A stretch of 16,987 bases of DNA from Streptosporangiaceae bacterium (GTDB lineage: Bacteria; Actinomycetota; Actinomycetes; Streptosporangiales; Streptosporangiaceae). The stretch covers positions 1 through 16,987 of the forward strand of contig JASIBJ010000516.1 in the NCBI GenBank assembly GCA_030045215.1, in the 5' to 3' direction. Below, piece after piece: positions 1-6,274 of this stretch. Under the pieces are notes generated by a model. It saw only the letters and a program-made list of their open reading frames with translations. It was not told the origin of the DNA and ran no database searches. The first letter of the stretch is position 1, and each line of letters begins with the position of its first letter. Both the position numbers and the translations under genes were made by a program.

Positions 1-50
1 ACGGTGCGGGCGCCCCGCCGCGCGCTCAGGCCGCTCCGGCCACCAACCAT
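1..50 (-). CDS. Possible N-terminus of a gene running off the left edge
   Basis: On the minus strand an ATG at 50-48 is preceded by a strong purine-rich ribosome-binding site (GGGAGGGG at about 61-54, roughly four bases before the start). The frame stays open to the window edge and reads MVGGRSGLSARRGART. Only 16 residues are visible, so no family can be assigned; an Arg-rich N-terminus like this would fit many proteins. The gene would lie downstream of, and in the same direction as, the class II amidotransferase gene, so it could be a further member of that operon. The call rests on the ribosome-binding site and the open frame alone. Confidence 0.3.
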   Translation of the reverse strand, partial: MVGGRSGLSARRGART

Positions 51-191
51 GTGTCCCCTCCCGCGAGCACGGCAGGTGTGGTTGGCATCATTGTTTCACT
101 TTTGCCTCTTCTGCATAGGCTGCGAAACTCGCGGCCCATGCGGGACGTCATGACCGCGTGACTGCTGCGCCGGAAGCGCCCAAGGGGAGCG
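51..191. other. Intergenic gap downstream of the amidotransferase gene
   Basis: This 141-base gap separates the amidotransferase stop from the possible left-edge start. It contains a relatively AT-rich patch around 85-120 that could hold a promoter for the left-edge gene, but I see no convincing -35/-10 pair and no clear terminator. A GCGC-GCGC pair near 167-180 is too short to call a hairpin. Confidence 0.3.
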
Positions 192-971
192 CTAAGCCTG
201 CAGCGGCACGACCTCGGTGCGGAGCGTGCGCCGGTCGGCCACGAGCACATGCCGGTTCGGCAATGACGTCCAGCCCGGCTGGGGCCAGCCCGAACTCGCG
301 ATGACGACGGCGCCGTCGGTGACGCGGAAGGCCAGGTCGAAGTACGTGGCGATCTCCTGCGGGTCGCGTCCGTACGACCGGAGCTTGGCCTCGGGGATGC
401 GCGAAGCGTGGTGCCAGTTGACCGCGTAGAGCCGGTCAGGTGCCAGCAGGATCGCGTTCAGGCTGTTCGGCTCGTACCTGGCATCGATGTCGGCTGCGGC
501 CTCCCCGATGGCGGCGGCGACGTCCCCGTTCTGCGCGGCCAGGCGCGACATGATGAGCAGGAAGTACCTCTCGCTGTCGGTCGTCCCGCCAAGCCGGCGT
601 TCCCATTCGGGCGGCAGCATCTCGCCGAGCCGGTCCTGCGGATGGATGGCGCCGTTATGCGCGAACACGTACCGCTCGAACCGGAACGGGTGGCTGTTGA
701 GCTCGTTGACGCCGAGGCCGGGTGTCGCCCAGCGCAGGTGCACCAGGCCCAGGTCACTGAGCGGCTCACGGGCCAGCTTGTCGTACTCGGGCTCGATGTC
801 GGCCCGGATTGGTGACTTGCGGATGACCGGCTCGACGCCCTCACACCAGGCCATCCCCCATCCGTCGCCGTGCAGGGCGCACAGCCCGGTGAACTCCTGG
901 AGGCCGTCGGCCCCGATCAGATCCTCCAGCGATGTATCACGACCCGAGCAGTAGCCAAGCAGGCGGCACAT
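192..971 (-). CDS. Class II glutamine amidotransferase-type Ntn hydrolase (EgtC/YafJ-like)
   Basis: The 259-residue protein is a stand-alone glutaminase domain of the N-terminal nucleophile class. The start at 971 exposes Cys2 (MCRLLGYC) as the catalytic nucleophile after Met removal, which decides against the longer upstream frame reaching 1202. Other visible signatures are HGDGWG (about 34-39), HLRWATPG (78-85), the oxyanion-hole Asn-Gly in HNGAI (105-109) and TDSE (131-134). Characterised relatives either feed ammonia to a synthase or, like EgtC, hydrolyse a gamma-glutamyl amide. No synthase domain is fused or adjacent, which favours the hydrolase role. The start lies 13 bases after the SDR stop, so this is the last clear gene of the aminotransferase-cupin-SDR operon. 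The family is secure; the substrate is unknown. Confidence 0.9.
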   Translation of the reverse strand: MCRLLGYCSGRDTSLEDLIGADGLQEFTGLCALHGDGWGMAWCEGVEPVIRKSPIRADIEPEYDKLAREPLSDLGLVHLRWATPGLGVNELNSHPFRFERYVFAHNGAIHPQDRLGEMLPPEWERRLGGTTDSERYFLLIMSRLAAQNGDVAAAIGEAAADIDARYEPNSLNAILLAPDRLYAVNWHHASRIPEAKLRSYGRDPQEIATYFDLAFRVTDGAVVIASSGWPQPGWTSLPNRHVLVADRRTLRTEVVPLQA

Positions 972-984
972 ACCAACCCCGTTC

Positions 985-1779
985 CTAAAGGAATTTGCCC
1001 ATTCCCCCGGCGATGTCGATCGACGCCCCGGCGATATAGCTGGCCCGGTCGCTCGCCAGGAACGTGACCAGCCCCGCGACCTCATCCGGCCGGCCGAATC
1101 GGCCCAGCGGGACCTCGGCCCTTGCGAGCCGTCCGAAGAACTGCGCGGGCGGGACGTCGGGGGCCCGGCGGCGGTGGATGTTCTCCCACTGCGGAGTCTC
1201 AACCAAGCCGATGTTGACGCTGTTGACCAGGATTCCCTCCCGGCCTAGCTCGATCGACAGGGCCTTGGACAAGCTGATGCACGATGCCCGGTTGACGGAC
1301 GAAGCCAGGAAGGCCGGATCGGGGTAACGCGCGTAGACGGCGTTGATGTTAATCACCCTGGCCGCCGGGCTCTCCCGCAGTCGCTCAAGCGCCGCCCGGG
1401 TACAGCGGATCTGGGAGAACAGCTTGACCTCGATGTCGGCATGCCAGTCGTCGTCGGTGAGCGTGCCGAACTGGCCGGGCCGGGCGCCGCCGGCGTTATT
1501 GACGAGGATGTCCAGCCCGCCCAGGGCGGCAGCCGCCCCGTCGATGAAGGCGGTGACCTGATCCGGGTCGGTCACGTCGCACGTCAGCGCGATGACGCGC
1601 CCGGCCCCGGCGGCGGCCTGCTTCGTGAGCTCCGCGGCCGTGGCCTCGAGCTCCTCGGCGTGCCGGGAGCAGATGACGACTGATGCGCCCTCGGCCATCA
1701 GCTCGGCCGTGATCGCCTTGCCGAGGCCCTTCGACCCCCCGGTGACAATCGCCTTGCGTCCGGCCAGTCCGAGGTCCAT
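985..1779 (-). CDS. SDR-family protein with a degenerate catalytic tetrad
   Basis: The 264-residue protein has a short-chain dehydrogenase/reductase Rossmann fold: the nucleotide-binding TGGSKGLG (13-20), the structural NNAG (94-97) and a typical C-terminal end (GRFGRPDEVAG, then IAGASIDIAGG). The usual Asn-Ser-Tyr-Lys catalytic residues are not there. By alignment to the common pattern, Asn becomes Lys119, Ser becomes Ala147, and the YxxxK motif reads SSVNR (Ser160, Arg164). I recall other SDR-like sequences with a comparable SVSR/SVNR segment, so this is probably a real subgroup and not local decay. It may bind NAD(P) without classical oxidoreduction, or use other chemistry. The ATG at 1779 overlaps the cupin TAA by one base (TAATG), indicating translational coupling and settling the start. 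Confidence 0.88.
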   Translation of the reverse strand: MDLGLAGRKAIVTGGSKGLGKAITAELMAEGASVVICSRHAEELEATAAELTKQAAAGAGRVIALTCDVTDPDQVTAFIDGAAAALGGLDILVNNAGGARPGQFGTLTDDDWHADIEVKLFSQIRCTRAALERLRESPAARVININAVYARYPDPAFLASSVNRASCISLSKALSIELGREGILVNSVNIGLVETPQWENIHRRRAPDVPPAQFFGRLARAEVPLGRFGRPDEVAGLVTFLASDRASYIAGASIDIAGGMGKFL

Positions 1780-2270
1780 TAAGCCGGAATCTCCGGCCCG
1801 CCCGCACCGTCGGCGTCCCGCGCGGCCTCGGCGGCCTGGGCGGCGGCGAGTGTGAGCAGGCTCTGCCGCGGCGGGCAGAACACGTCGATCTCCAGGCAGT
1901 GGCTGTCGGTGGTCCACGCGCCGTGCGGTACCCAAGCCGGCACGATCGCGACGTCGCCCCTGCGCATGACGCGCACGTCGCCGTCGAGATCGAAGGTGAA
2001 CTCGCCGTCGATGACGATGACGATCTGCTCTTCCTCGTGCACGTGGCGCGGCGCCCGCGCGCCCGGCGCCAAGCTCACGAAATTCGTCATTACCCGCTCG
2101 CCGAGCACGGGCCGGAACCCGAGCCCCGGAAGGAACTCGACCGGCGTCATCGCGTCCACATTCACGTACCGGCCGGGGCCGGCCGGCTCGCCCTGAGCCT
2201 CGGTGGTGAAGTGGCTCTCCGCGTCGCCGAGGGACACCGATGCTTCAGGCTGCTCCGTCACGTCGCTCAC
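1779..2270 (-). CDS. Single-domain cupin protein
   Basis: The 163-residue protein has one small beta-barrel cupin domain at about residues 55-130. Motif 1 reads HVHEEEQ (His76, His78, with Gln82 in the fourth-ligand position, a known variant of the usual Glu) and motif 2 contains VPAWVPHG with His116, so a mononuclear metal site is intact. Such proteins are dioxygenases, isomerases or small-ligand sensors; the sequence does not decide which. The Ala-rich C-terminal tail (about 140-163) is probably helical or disordered. I chose the GTG at 2270: it has GGAGG just upstream and overlaps the aminotransferase TGA in a four-base GTGA. The open frame further upstream lies inside the aminotransferase gene. 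It probably acts on, or senses, an intermediate of the same pathway. Confidence 0.85.
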   Translation of the reverse strand: MSDVTEQPEASVSLGDAESHFTTEAQGEPAGPGRYVNVDAMTPVEFLPGLGFRPVLGERVMTNFVSLAPGARAPRHVHEEEQIVIVIDGEFTFDLDGDVRVMRRGDVAIVPAWVPHGAWTTDSHCLEIDVFCPPRQSLLTLAAAQAAEAARDADGAGGPEIPA

Positions 2271-3535
2271 TGCTCCTCCAGGGCCAATCGCAGCACGTCG
2301 CCGATCCGGCGAATGCCCTCGTCGATCAGGTCGTCGGCGACCCGGCTGTAGGCCAGCCGGATCTGCGCCTCCCCGCCGTCGCCAGGATAGAACGGACGTC
2401 CGGGCACGTAGGCCACCTTGCGCGCTCGTGCCGTCCCGGACAGCGCCACGGTGTCGACGCCCGCGGGCGCGGTCAGCCAGATGTAGAAGCCGCCCTCGGG
2501 GGTGGTCCAGGTCGTGCCCGCGGGCATGTGCTCGGCCAGCGCCCGCGCCATCAGCGCGGCCCGCCGCGCGTAGAGCGCGCGGGAGGCGACCAGCTGCCGC
2601 TCCATGTACCCGGCTCGGCCGTACTCCTGCAGCATCCGCTGGCCGAGCGCGCCCGCGCACTGATCCGAGTTCTGCTTGGCCACGACGAGCCGGCTGATGA
2701 TCTGTGCCGGGCCGGCCGCCCAGCCCATCCGGAAGCCAGGGCAGAAGATCTTCGAGAACGTGCCGGCCTGCACGACCACGTCGGGCGCCATTGACCACAG
2801 ACTGGGCGGGGGCTCGTGGTCGAAGCCAAGCTCTCGGTAGGCGACGTCCTCGACGACCAGGAATCCGTAGTGCCGGGCCAGGCTGACCAGGCCGGCGCGG
2901 CGCTCAGCGCTCATGGTCAGGCCGGTCGGGTTCTGGAAGTCCGGGATCGTGTAGAGGATCTTCGGCCGCAGCCCGGCCGCCAGCTGGTCGGCGAGCATAT
3001 CCACGCGCAGGCCGCCGGCATCGACCGGCACGCCGCGCACGTCGGCCTCGTAGCCGCGGAAAGCCATGATCGCGCCGAGGTACGTGGGCGCTTCCACCAC
3101 GACCACGTCACCGGCGTCGACGTAACTCTTGGCGATCAGCTCCATGCAGTCAATTCCGCCGCTGGTGATCATCAGCTCGCCGTCGGCAGGCGTCTGGCCC
3201 TCCAGCGACGCCAGCCTGGCGGACACGTACTCGCGCACGCCTGCGATGCCTTCGGTCGCGGAATACTGCAGCGCGACCCCCGGATCTTCGGTGATGAGCC
3301 GAGCGGCGATCTCTGACAGGACGTTCGTCGGGAATGTGGCCGGATCGGGGAAGCCGCCGGAGAACGTAATCACGTCCGAGGCGCCGGCCAGGGCGAGGAT
3401 CGCGGTGATCTCGCCGCCGCCCAGCGCTTTCGTGCGCCGGGCGAGCCCCGAATCCCAGTCCCGCTGCGTAGTGTCCTGGCCGCCTTGACCCGTATGCGTG
3501 ATGCTGATATCGCTATCGTCAATCGCTGCGGTCAT
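2267..3535 (-). CDS. PLP-dependent class I/II aminotransferase
   Basis: The 422-residue protein is a fold-type I aminotransferase resembling the 2-aminoadipate/LysN and MocR-like group. The early FSGGFPDPATFP segment (58-69) is typical of that group. PLP-binding features are visible in order: NPTG with Asn202, Asp230 in VVEDVAYRE, Schiff-base Lys262 in AGTFSKIF, Arg269 in GFRMGW, and the substrate-carboxylate Arg393 in QIRLAYS. No helix-turn-helix domain is fused, so it is an enzyme and not a GabR-type regulator. The ATG at 3535 has GGAAG about six bases upstream. It is the first gene of the minus-strand operon and faces the Lrp gene across the putative control region. Donor and acceptor specificity cannot be read from sequence. 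Confidence 0.93.
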   Translation of the reverse strand: MTAAIDDSDISITHTGQGGQDTTQRDWDSGLARRTKALGGGEITAILALAGASDVITFSGGFPDPATFPTNVLSEIAARLITEDPGVALQYSATEGIAGVREYVSARLASLEGQTPADGELMITSGGIDCMELIAKSYVDAGDVVVVEAPTYLGAIMAFRGYEADVRGVPVDAGGLRVDMLADQLAAGLRPKILYTIPDFQNPTGLTMSAERRAGLVSLARHYGFLVVEDVAYRELGFDHEPPPSLWSMAPDVVVQAGTFSKIFCPGFRMGWAAGPAQIISRLVVAKQNSDQCAGALGQRMLQEYGRAGYMERQLVASRALYARRAALMARALAEHMPAGTTWTTPEGGFYIWLTAPAGVDTVALSGTARARKVAYVPGRPFYPGDGGEAQIRLAYSRVADDLIDEGIRRIGDVLRLALEEQ

Positions 3536-3563
3536 TGAGCGCTTCCGTCTCTTGACAGGCCGA

Positions 3564-3579
3564 TCTTACAAATGTAAGA
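3564..3579. promoter_or_regulatory. Perfect palindrome, putative Lrp/AsnC operator 1
   Basis: TCTTACA-AA-TGTAAGA is a perfect seven-base inverted repeat with a two-base spacer. It sits just downstream of the plus-strand TTGACA and overlaps the likely -10 of the Lrp gene, a position suited to repression. Its form and AT content resemble Lrp/AsnC-type operators. Binding is inferred. Confidence 0.5.
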
Positions 3580-3594
3580 ATCTTGGCACGTCAG

Positions 3595-3610
3595 GTTTAC
3601 ACAAGTATAC
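3595..3610. promoter_or_regulatory. Imperfect palindrome, putative Lrp/AsnC operator 2
   Basis: GTTTAC-ACAA-GTATAC is a six-base inverted repeat with one mismatch. Its centre is 31 bp from that of the upstream palindrome, close to three helical turns, so both would lie on the same DNA face. It overlaps the TATACT -10 on the minus strand. It is weaker than the first site and could be chance. Confidence 0.35.
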
Positions 3611-3666
3611 CTACAACCCCAGCATAGCTCACATCAGGTAGTCGGACGCAACGGGTTGGCTGGCAT

Positions 3667-4227
3667 ATGGCTTCGATCTCAGCACCGCTGGCACGGCTCA
3701 CCGAGGTCTGCGCGACCTCGTCACCGAAAGTCGACGTGGACGACCTCGACCTCGCGCTGTTGCAGGCCCTGGCCACAGACGCGCGACAGTCGCAGCGAGC
3801 GCTGGCGCGACGGATCGAGATGTCCGCGCCGGCCGTGGCGGACCGGCTGGCCCGGCTGGAACGCAATGGCGCGATCCGCGGCTACAGGGTCGACGTGGAC
3901 TGGGCCGCGCTCGGCTATCCAGTGGTCGTCTACCTGGCGGTGACCGCCGGGCCGGGCATGGACCTGAGCGAGATCATCAAGGCGATCCAGGCGCTGCCCG
4001 AGGCCGAGGACATGACCGTGGTCACCGGCGGACTGGATCTGCTGGTTCGTCTGCGCGTACGCGACCACGCGCACCTGCGCGAACTCCTGCTGACGGAGAT
4101 CTTCCAGATCAACGGCGTCCAGCGGACCGAGACGTTCCTGTCCCTGGCCGACGTCGAGCCCGACAACTTCACCGCCGCGATGCTGGAGCAGATGATCCAG
4201 CGCCGCAGCGACGCCAGGAAGGCCTGA
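3667..4227 (+). CDS. Lrp/AsnC-family transcriptional regulator
   Basis: The 186-residue protein has an N-terminal winged helix-turn-helix at about residues 25-75 (LDLALLQALATDARQSQRAL, then SAPAVADRLARLERNG and IRGYRVDVD), followed by a ligand-sensing alpha/beta RAM domain (about 80-165) with the conserved GGLDLLVRL segment. Family members form dimers to octamers on DNA and respond to amino acids or related small molecules. About 20 extra residues precede the helix-turn-helix, so a slightly later start is possible; the ATG at 3667 has only a weak GGGTTGG upstream. Position between two divergent catabolic operons suggests it controls both and senses the substrate or a product. The effector is unknown. 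Confidence 0.93.
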   Translation: MASISAPLARLTEVCATSSPKVDVDDLDLALLQALATDARQSQRALARRIEMSAPAVADRLARLERNGAIRGYRVDVDWAALGYPVVVYLAVTAGPGMDLSEIIKAIQALPEAEDMTVVTGGLDLLVRLRVRDHAHLRELLLTEIFQINGVQRTETFLSLADVEPDNFTAAMLEQMIQRRSDARKA

Positions 4228-4234
4228 GCAGGAG

Positions 4235-4263
4235 CGCTGGGCCGGCCTCGCGGCCGCCGAGCG
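4235..4263 (+). terminator. GC-rich stem-loop between the Lrp and GS-like genes
   Basis: Eight bases after the Lrp stop, CGCT pairs with AGCG and CGGCC pairs with GGCCG around a TCGC loop, with a mismatch and bulge between. No T-tract follows, so it is not a classical intrinsic terminator; it could attenuate or stabilise the transcript. GATATACC at about 4278-4285 could be part of a separate promoter for the ligase gene, but no -35 is clear. Confidence 0.3.
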
Positions 4264-4305
4264 ACCCGGAGCGCCGGATATACCACTTCATCGGAGGACA
4301 GCCAG

Positions 4306-5826
4306 GTGACCAGTAGCAACCCGGCGGGTGGCCGGCCCGACGCACACGGCGTCGGGCAGCCAGGATTTGTCGCACGGAACGGCTTGTACACACCCCAGCA
4401 GGCCGCTGAGGCCCAGGAAGTCGCCAGCAAGATCCGCGAACTCGATCTGCGCACCGTGCGGCTGGTTGTCGTCGATCAGCATGGCGTGCCGCGCGGCAAG
4501 GCTCTGTCGCCCGGGGTCGCGATTGCCGCGATGAGCAACGGCCTGGACTTCTCCGGCGCCATCTACAGCCTCGACACCGGCAACCAGGTGTTCGTCCCGG
4601 CCTTCGCCGCCGGCGGCGGATTCGGCATCGACGAGTTCACCGGTTTCCCTGACATCGTGCTCGTTCCGGACGCGTCTACGTTCCGCGTCCTGCCCTGGGC
4701 CGACCGGACCGGCTGGATGCTGTGTGATACCTACTTCTCCAACGGCCACCCGCTGCCGCTTGACGGTCGGGGACTGATGCGCCGGATGCTGGCCGATCTC
4801 GGCGACGCCGGTTTCGACTACCTGGCCGGGATCGAGGTCGAGTACTACATCGTCAAGGTCGACTCCGAGCACATAGTCCCCGACGACGCCGGGTTCACGC
4901 CGCCGCCACCACCGGTCAGCGTCTTCGAGCGCGGCTACCAGTACCTGTCTGAGGTGCGGCTGGACAGCGTGGCGGGCACGCTGGAGGCGATCCGCGACGG
5001 TCTGGCGGCCGTCGGCCTGCCACCCCGCTCAATGGAGGACGAGTGGGGGCCGGGCCAGATGGAGTTCAGCTTCAGCCCGATCGGCGGTCTGGCCGCCGCC
5101 GACGCCGTAGTCCTCTTCCGGTCCGCGGTCAAGCAGATCTGCCAGCGCCGTGGCCTGCTGGCCACGTTCATGTGTCACCCGGCCCTGCCGAACTTCTTCC
5201 CCTCGGGCTGGCACCTGCACGAATCGCTGATTTCCCGGCAGGACGGGGGGAACGCATTCGCCAGCGTGGACGACTACCTGTCCACGACGGGCCGGCAGTT
5301 CGTGGCCGGGCTGCTCGACCACTCCCTGGCAATGGGCGTCTTTGCCACCCCGACCGTCAACGGGTACAAGCGGTTCCGGCCGTACTCGTTCGCGCCCGAC
5401 CGGGTGTGCTGGGCCCTGGAAAACCGGGGCGCGCTGGTCCGGGTCCAGGGCGCGCCCGGCGACGCCAACAGCCACGTCGAGATGCGGATGGGTGAGCCCG
5501 CCGCCAACCCGTATCTGTACATGGCGGCAAACATCGCCGCCGGGCTGGACGGAATCCGCCGCGCTCTGAATCCGCCGCCACCGGTCGAGGCCGACCCGTA
5601 CGTGACCGAGAACGTTCCGCTCCCGGCATCGCTGGCGCAGGCCATCGGCGCGCTTGACGGCGACGAGTTCTACCGCAAGGCGTTCGGCGACACCCTGGTC
5701 GACTACCTGCTGCAAATGAAGCGGTCCGAGGTCGGCAGGTACGAGGCGGCCGTGGCCGATAACCCGCCGCCCGAGGGCCAGAACATCAGCGACTGGGAGA
5801 TGCGGGAGTACTTCGAGTTCTTCTGA
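4306..5826 (+). CDS. Glutamine synthetase-family ligase (putative gamma-glutamyl-amine synthetase)
   Basis: The 506-residue protein carries the glutamine synthetase fold. Metal- and substrate-binding motifs are visible in order: GIEVEYY (Glu177, Glu179), DEWGPGQMEF (Glu246, Glu253), SGWHLHES (His303, His305), NGYKRFRP (Arg356), ENRGALVRV (Arg379), and HVEMRMGEPAANPYLY (Glu392, Arg394). It joins glutamate, with ATP, to ammonia or an amine. The catabolic setting (permease, amine oxidase, amidohydrolase) favours a gamma-glutamylation role like PuuA, IpuC or actinomycete GlnA3/GlnA4 over ammonia assimilation. In the ATP/glutamate region the Arg two residues before the C-terminal Glu (ARIEHR in typical members) appears as His390, and a Gly-Ala-Pro-Gly run replaces the usual loop. 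The GTG start at 4306 has GGAGG eight bases upstream. Substrate unknown. Confidence 0.9.
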   Translation: MTSSNPAGGRPDAHGVGQPGFVARNGLYTPQQAAEAQEVASKIRELDLRTVRLVVVDQHGVPRGKALSPGVAIAAMSNGLDFSGAIYSLDTGNQVFVPAFAAGGGFGIDEFTGFPDIVLVPDASTFRVLPWADRTGWMLCDTYFSNGHPLPLDGRGLMRRMLADLGDAGFDYLAGIEVEYYIVKVDSEHIVPDDAGFTPPPPPVSVFERGYQYLSEVRLDSVAGTLEAIRDGLAAVGLPPRSMEDEWGPGQMEFSFSPIGGLAAADAVVLFRSAVKQICQRRGLLATFMCHPALPNFFPSGWHLHESLISRQDGGNAFASVDDYLSTTGRQFVAGLLDHSLAMGVFATPTVNGYKRFRPYSFAPDRVCWALENRGALVRVQGAPGDANSHVEMRMGEPAANPYLYMAANIAAGLDGIRRALNPPPPVEADPYVTENVPLPASLAQAIGALDGDEFYRKAFGDTLVDYLLQMKRSEVGRYEAAVADNPPPEGQNISDWEMREYFEFF

Positions 5827-5847
5827 CCGGCGGCGAGGAGGACCGCG

Positions 5848-6225
5848 ATGACACTTCAGCACATCGTGCTGTTCAGCTTCCCGCGCGATCTCAGCGGCGG
5901 CGAGGCCGCGCAGATGCGGGAGATGGTCGCGTCCTGGCCCGCTCAGATCGGCCTGATGACGAAGTGCCGACTCGGCACGGACTTGACCGGCGCGCGGACG
6001 CGAGGCTATTCCTACCTGCTGTACACCGAGTTCCCCGATGTCGACACCATGCACGCCTACCGGGCCCATCCCGTGCACCTGGAGTTCATGGACTGGCTCA
6101 GCGAGCGCGACTGCACCCCGCTGGCCTTTGACTACCTGCTGGATGAGCAGACGGTGCTCATGACTGAACCGGCGAAGACGACGACGGATTTACCAGCCGG
6201 TCCGCAGGACCGGCTAACCGGCTAG
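5848..6225 (+). CDS. Dabb (stress-responsive alpha/beta-barrel) domain protein
   Basis: The 125-residue protein is a small dimeric ferredoxin-like barrel of the Dabb family. Signatures are the opening LQHIVLFSF, the central GYSYLLYTEFPDVDTMHAY and the HPVHLEFMDWL segment. Most members are uncharacterised; some act in plant and bacterial small-molecule pathways as cyclases or decarboxylase-like enzymes. A tail of about 20 residues after the domain is low in structure and contains an in-frame TTA Leu codon at 6190-6192. The ATG at 5848 has AGGAGG upstream and lies 21 bases after the ligase stop, so it is cotranscribed with it. Its role in this pathway is not evident; handling a labile intermediate is a guess. 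Confidence 0.85.
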   Translation: MTLQHIVLFSFPRDLSGGEAAQMREMVASWPAQIGLMTKCRLGTDLTGARTRGYSYLLYTEFPDVDTMHAYRAHPVHLEFMDWLSERDCTPLAFDYLLDEQTVLMTEPAKTTTDLPAGPQDRLTG

Positions 6226-6239
6226 CCAGACCCGCTGGC
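6195..6239 (+). promoter_or_regulatory. Two adjacent hairpins at the Dabb-permease junction
   Basis: AGCCGGTCC-GCA-GGACCGGCT (6195-6215) is a perfect nine-base stem with a three-base loop inside the last codons of the Dabb gene. GCCAG-ACCCG-CTGGC (6225-6239) is a second, five-base stem beginning at the stop codon. No T-tract follows either. They could tune expression of the downstream permease relative to the upstream soluble proteins by partial termination, RNA processing or transcript protection. Confidence 0.45.
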
Positions 6240-6274
6240 CGGAATATGGACCGGAATGAGAGAGGACCGGAGCC

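Larger units (their letters stand above)
3536..3666. promoter_or_regulatory. Divergent control region between aminotransferase operon and Lrp gene
   Basis: This AT-richer gap lies between two divergent transcription units. On the plus strand a perfect TTGACA (3552-3557) is followed, 17-18 bases on, by a weak TAAGAAT-like -10 overlapping a palindrome. On the minus strand TATACT (3609-3604) matches a sigma-70 -10 at five of six bases and would start the aminotransferase operon about 60 bases before its ATG; its -35 is unclear. Two palindromes lie in the gap (listed separately). Arrangement beside an Lrp/AsnC gene suggests autoregulation and control of both arms. Promoter positions are inference from pattern. 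Confidence 0.5.

Noticed and set aside
972..1202. 77-codon upstream extension of the amidotransferase frame
   Set aside because: It overlaps the SDR gene, is Arg/Ser-rich, and would bury the Cys2 nucleophile that must be N-terminal.
2271..2798. Long upstream extension of the cupin frame
   Set aside because: It is a shadow of the aminotransferase coding sequence; the GTG at 2270 has its own ribosome-binding site and a GTGA overlap.
3667..3735. The thought that the Lrp N-terminal extension is a second domain
   Set aside because: It is only about 20 residues with no motif; a later start or a disordered tail explains it.
5029..6078. A 349-codon minus-strand open frame opposite the GS-like and Dabb genes
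   Set aside because: The plus strand carries complete GS motifs in order; the antisense product is His/Arg/Gly/Val-rich with no family features.
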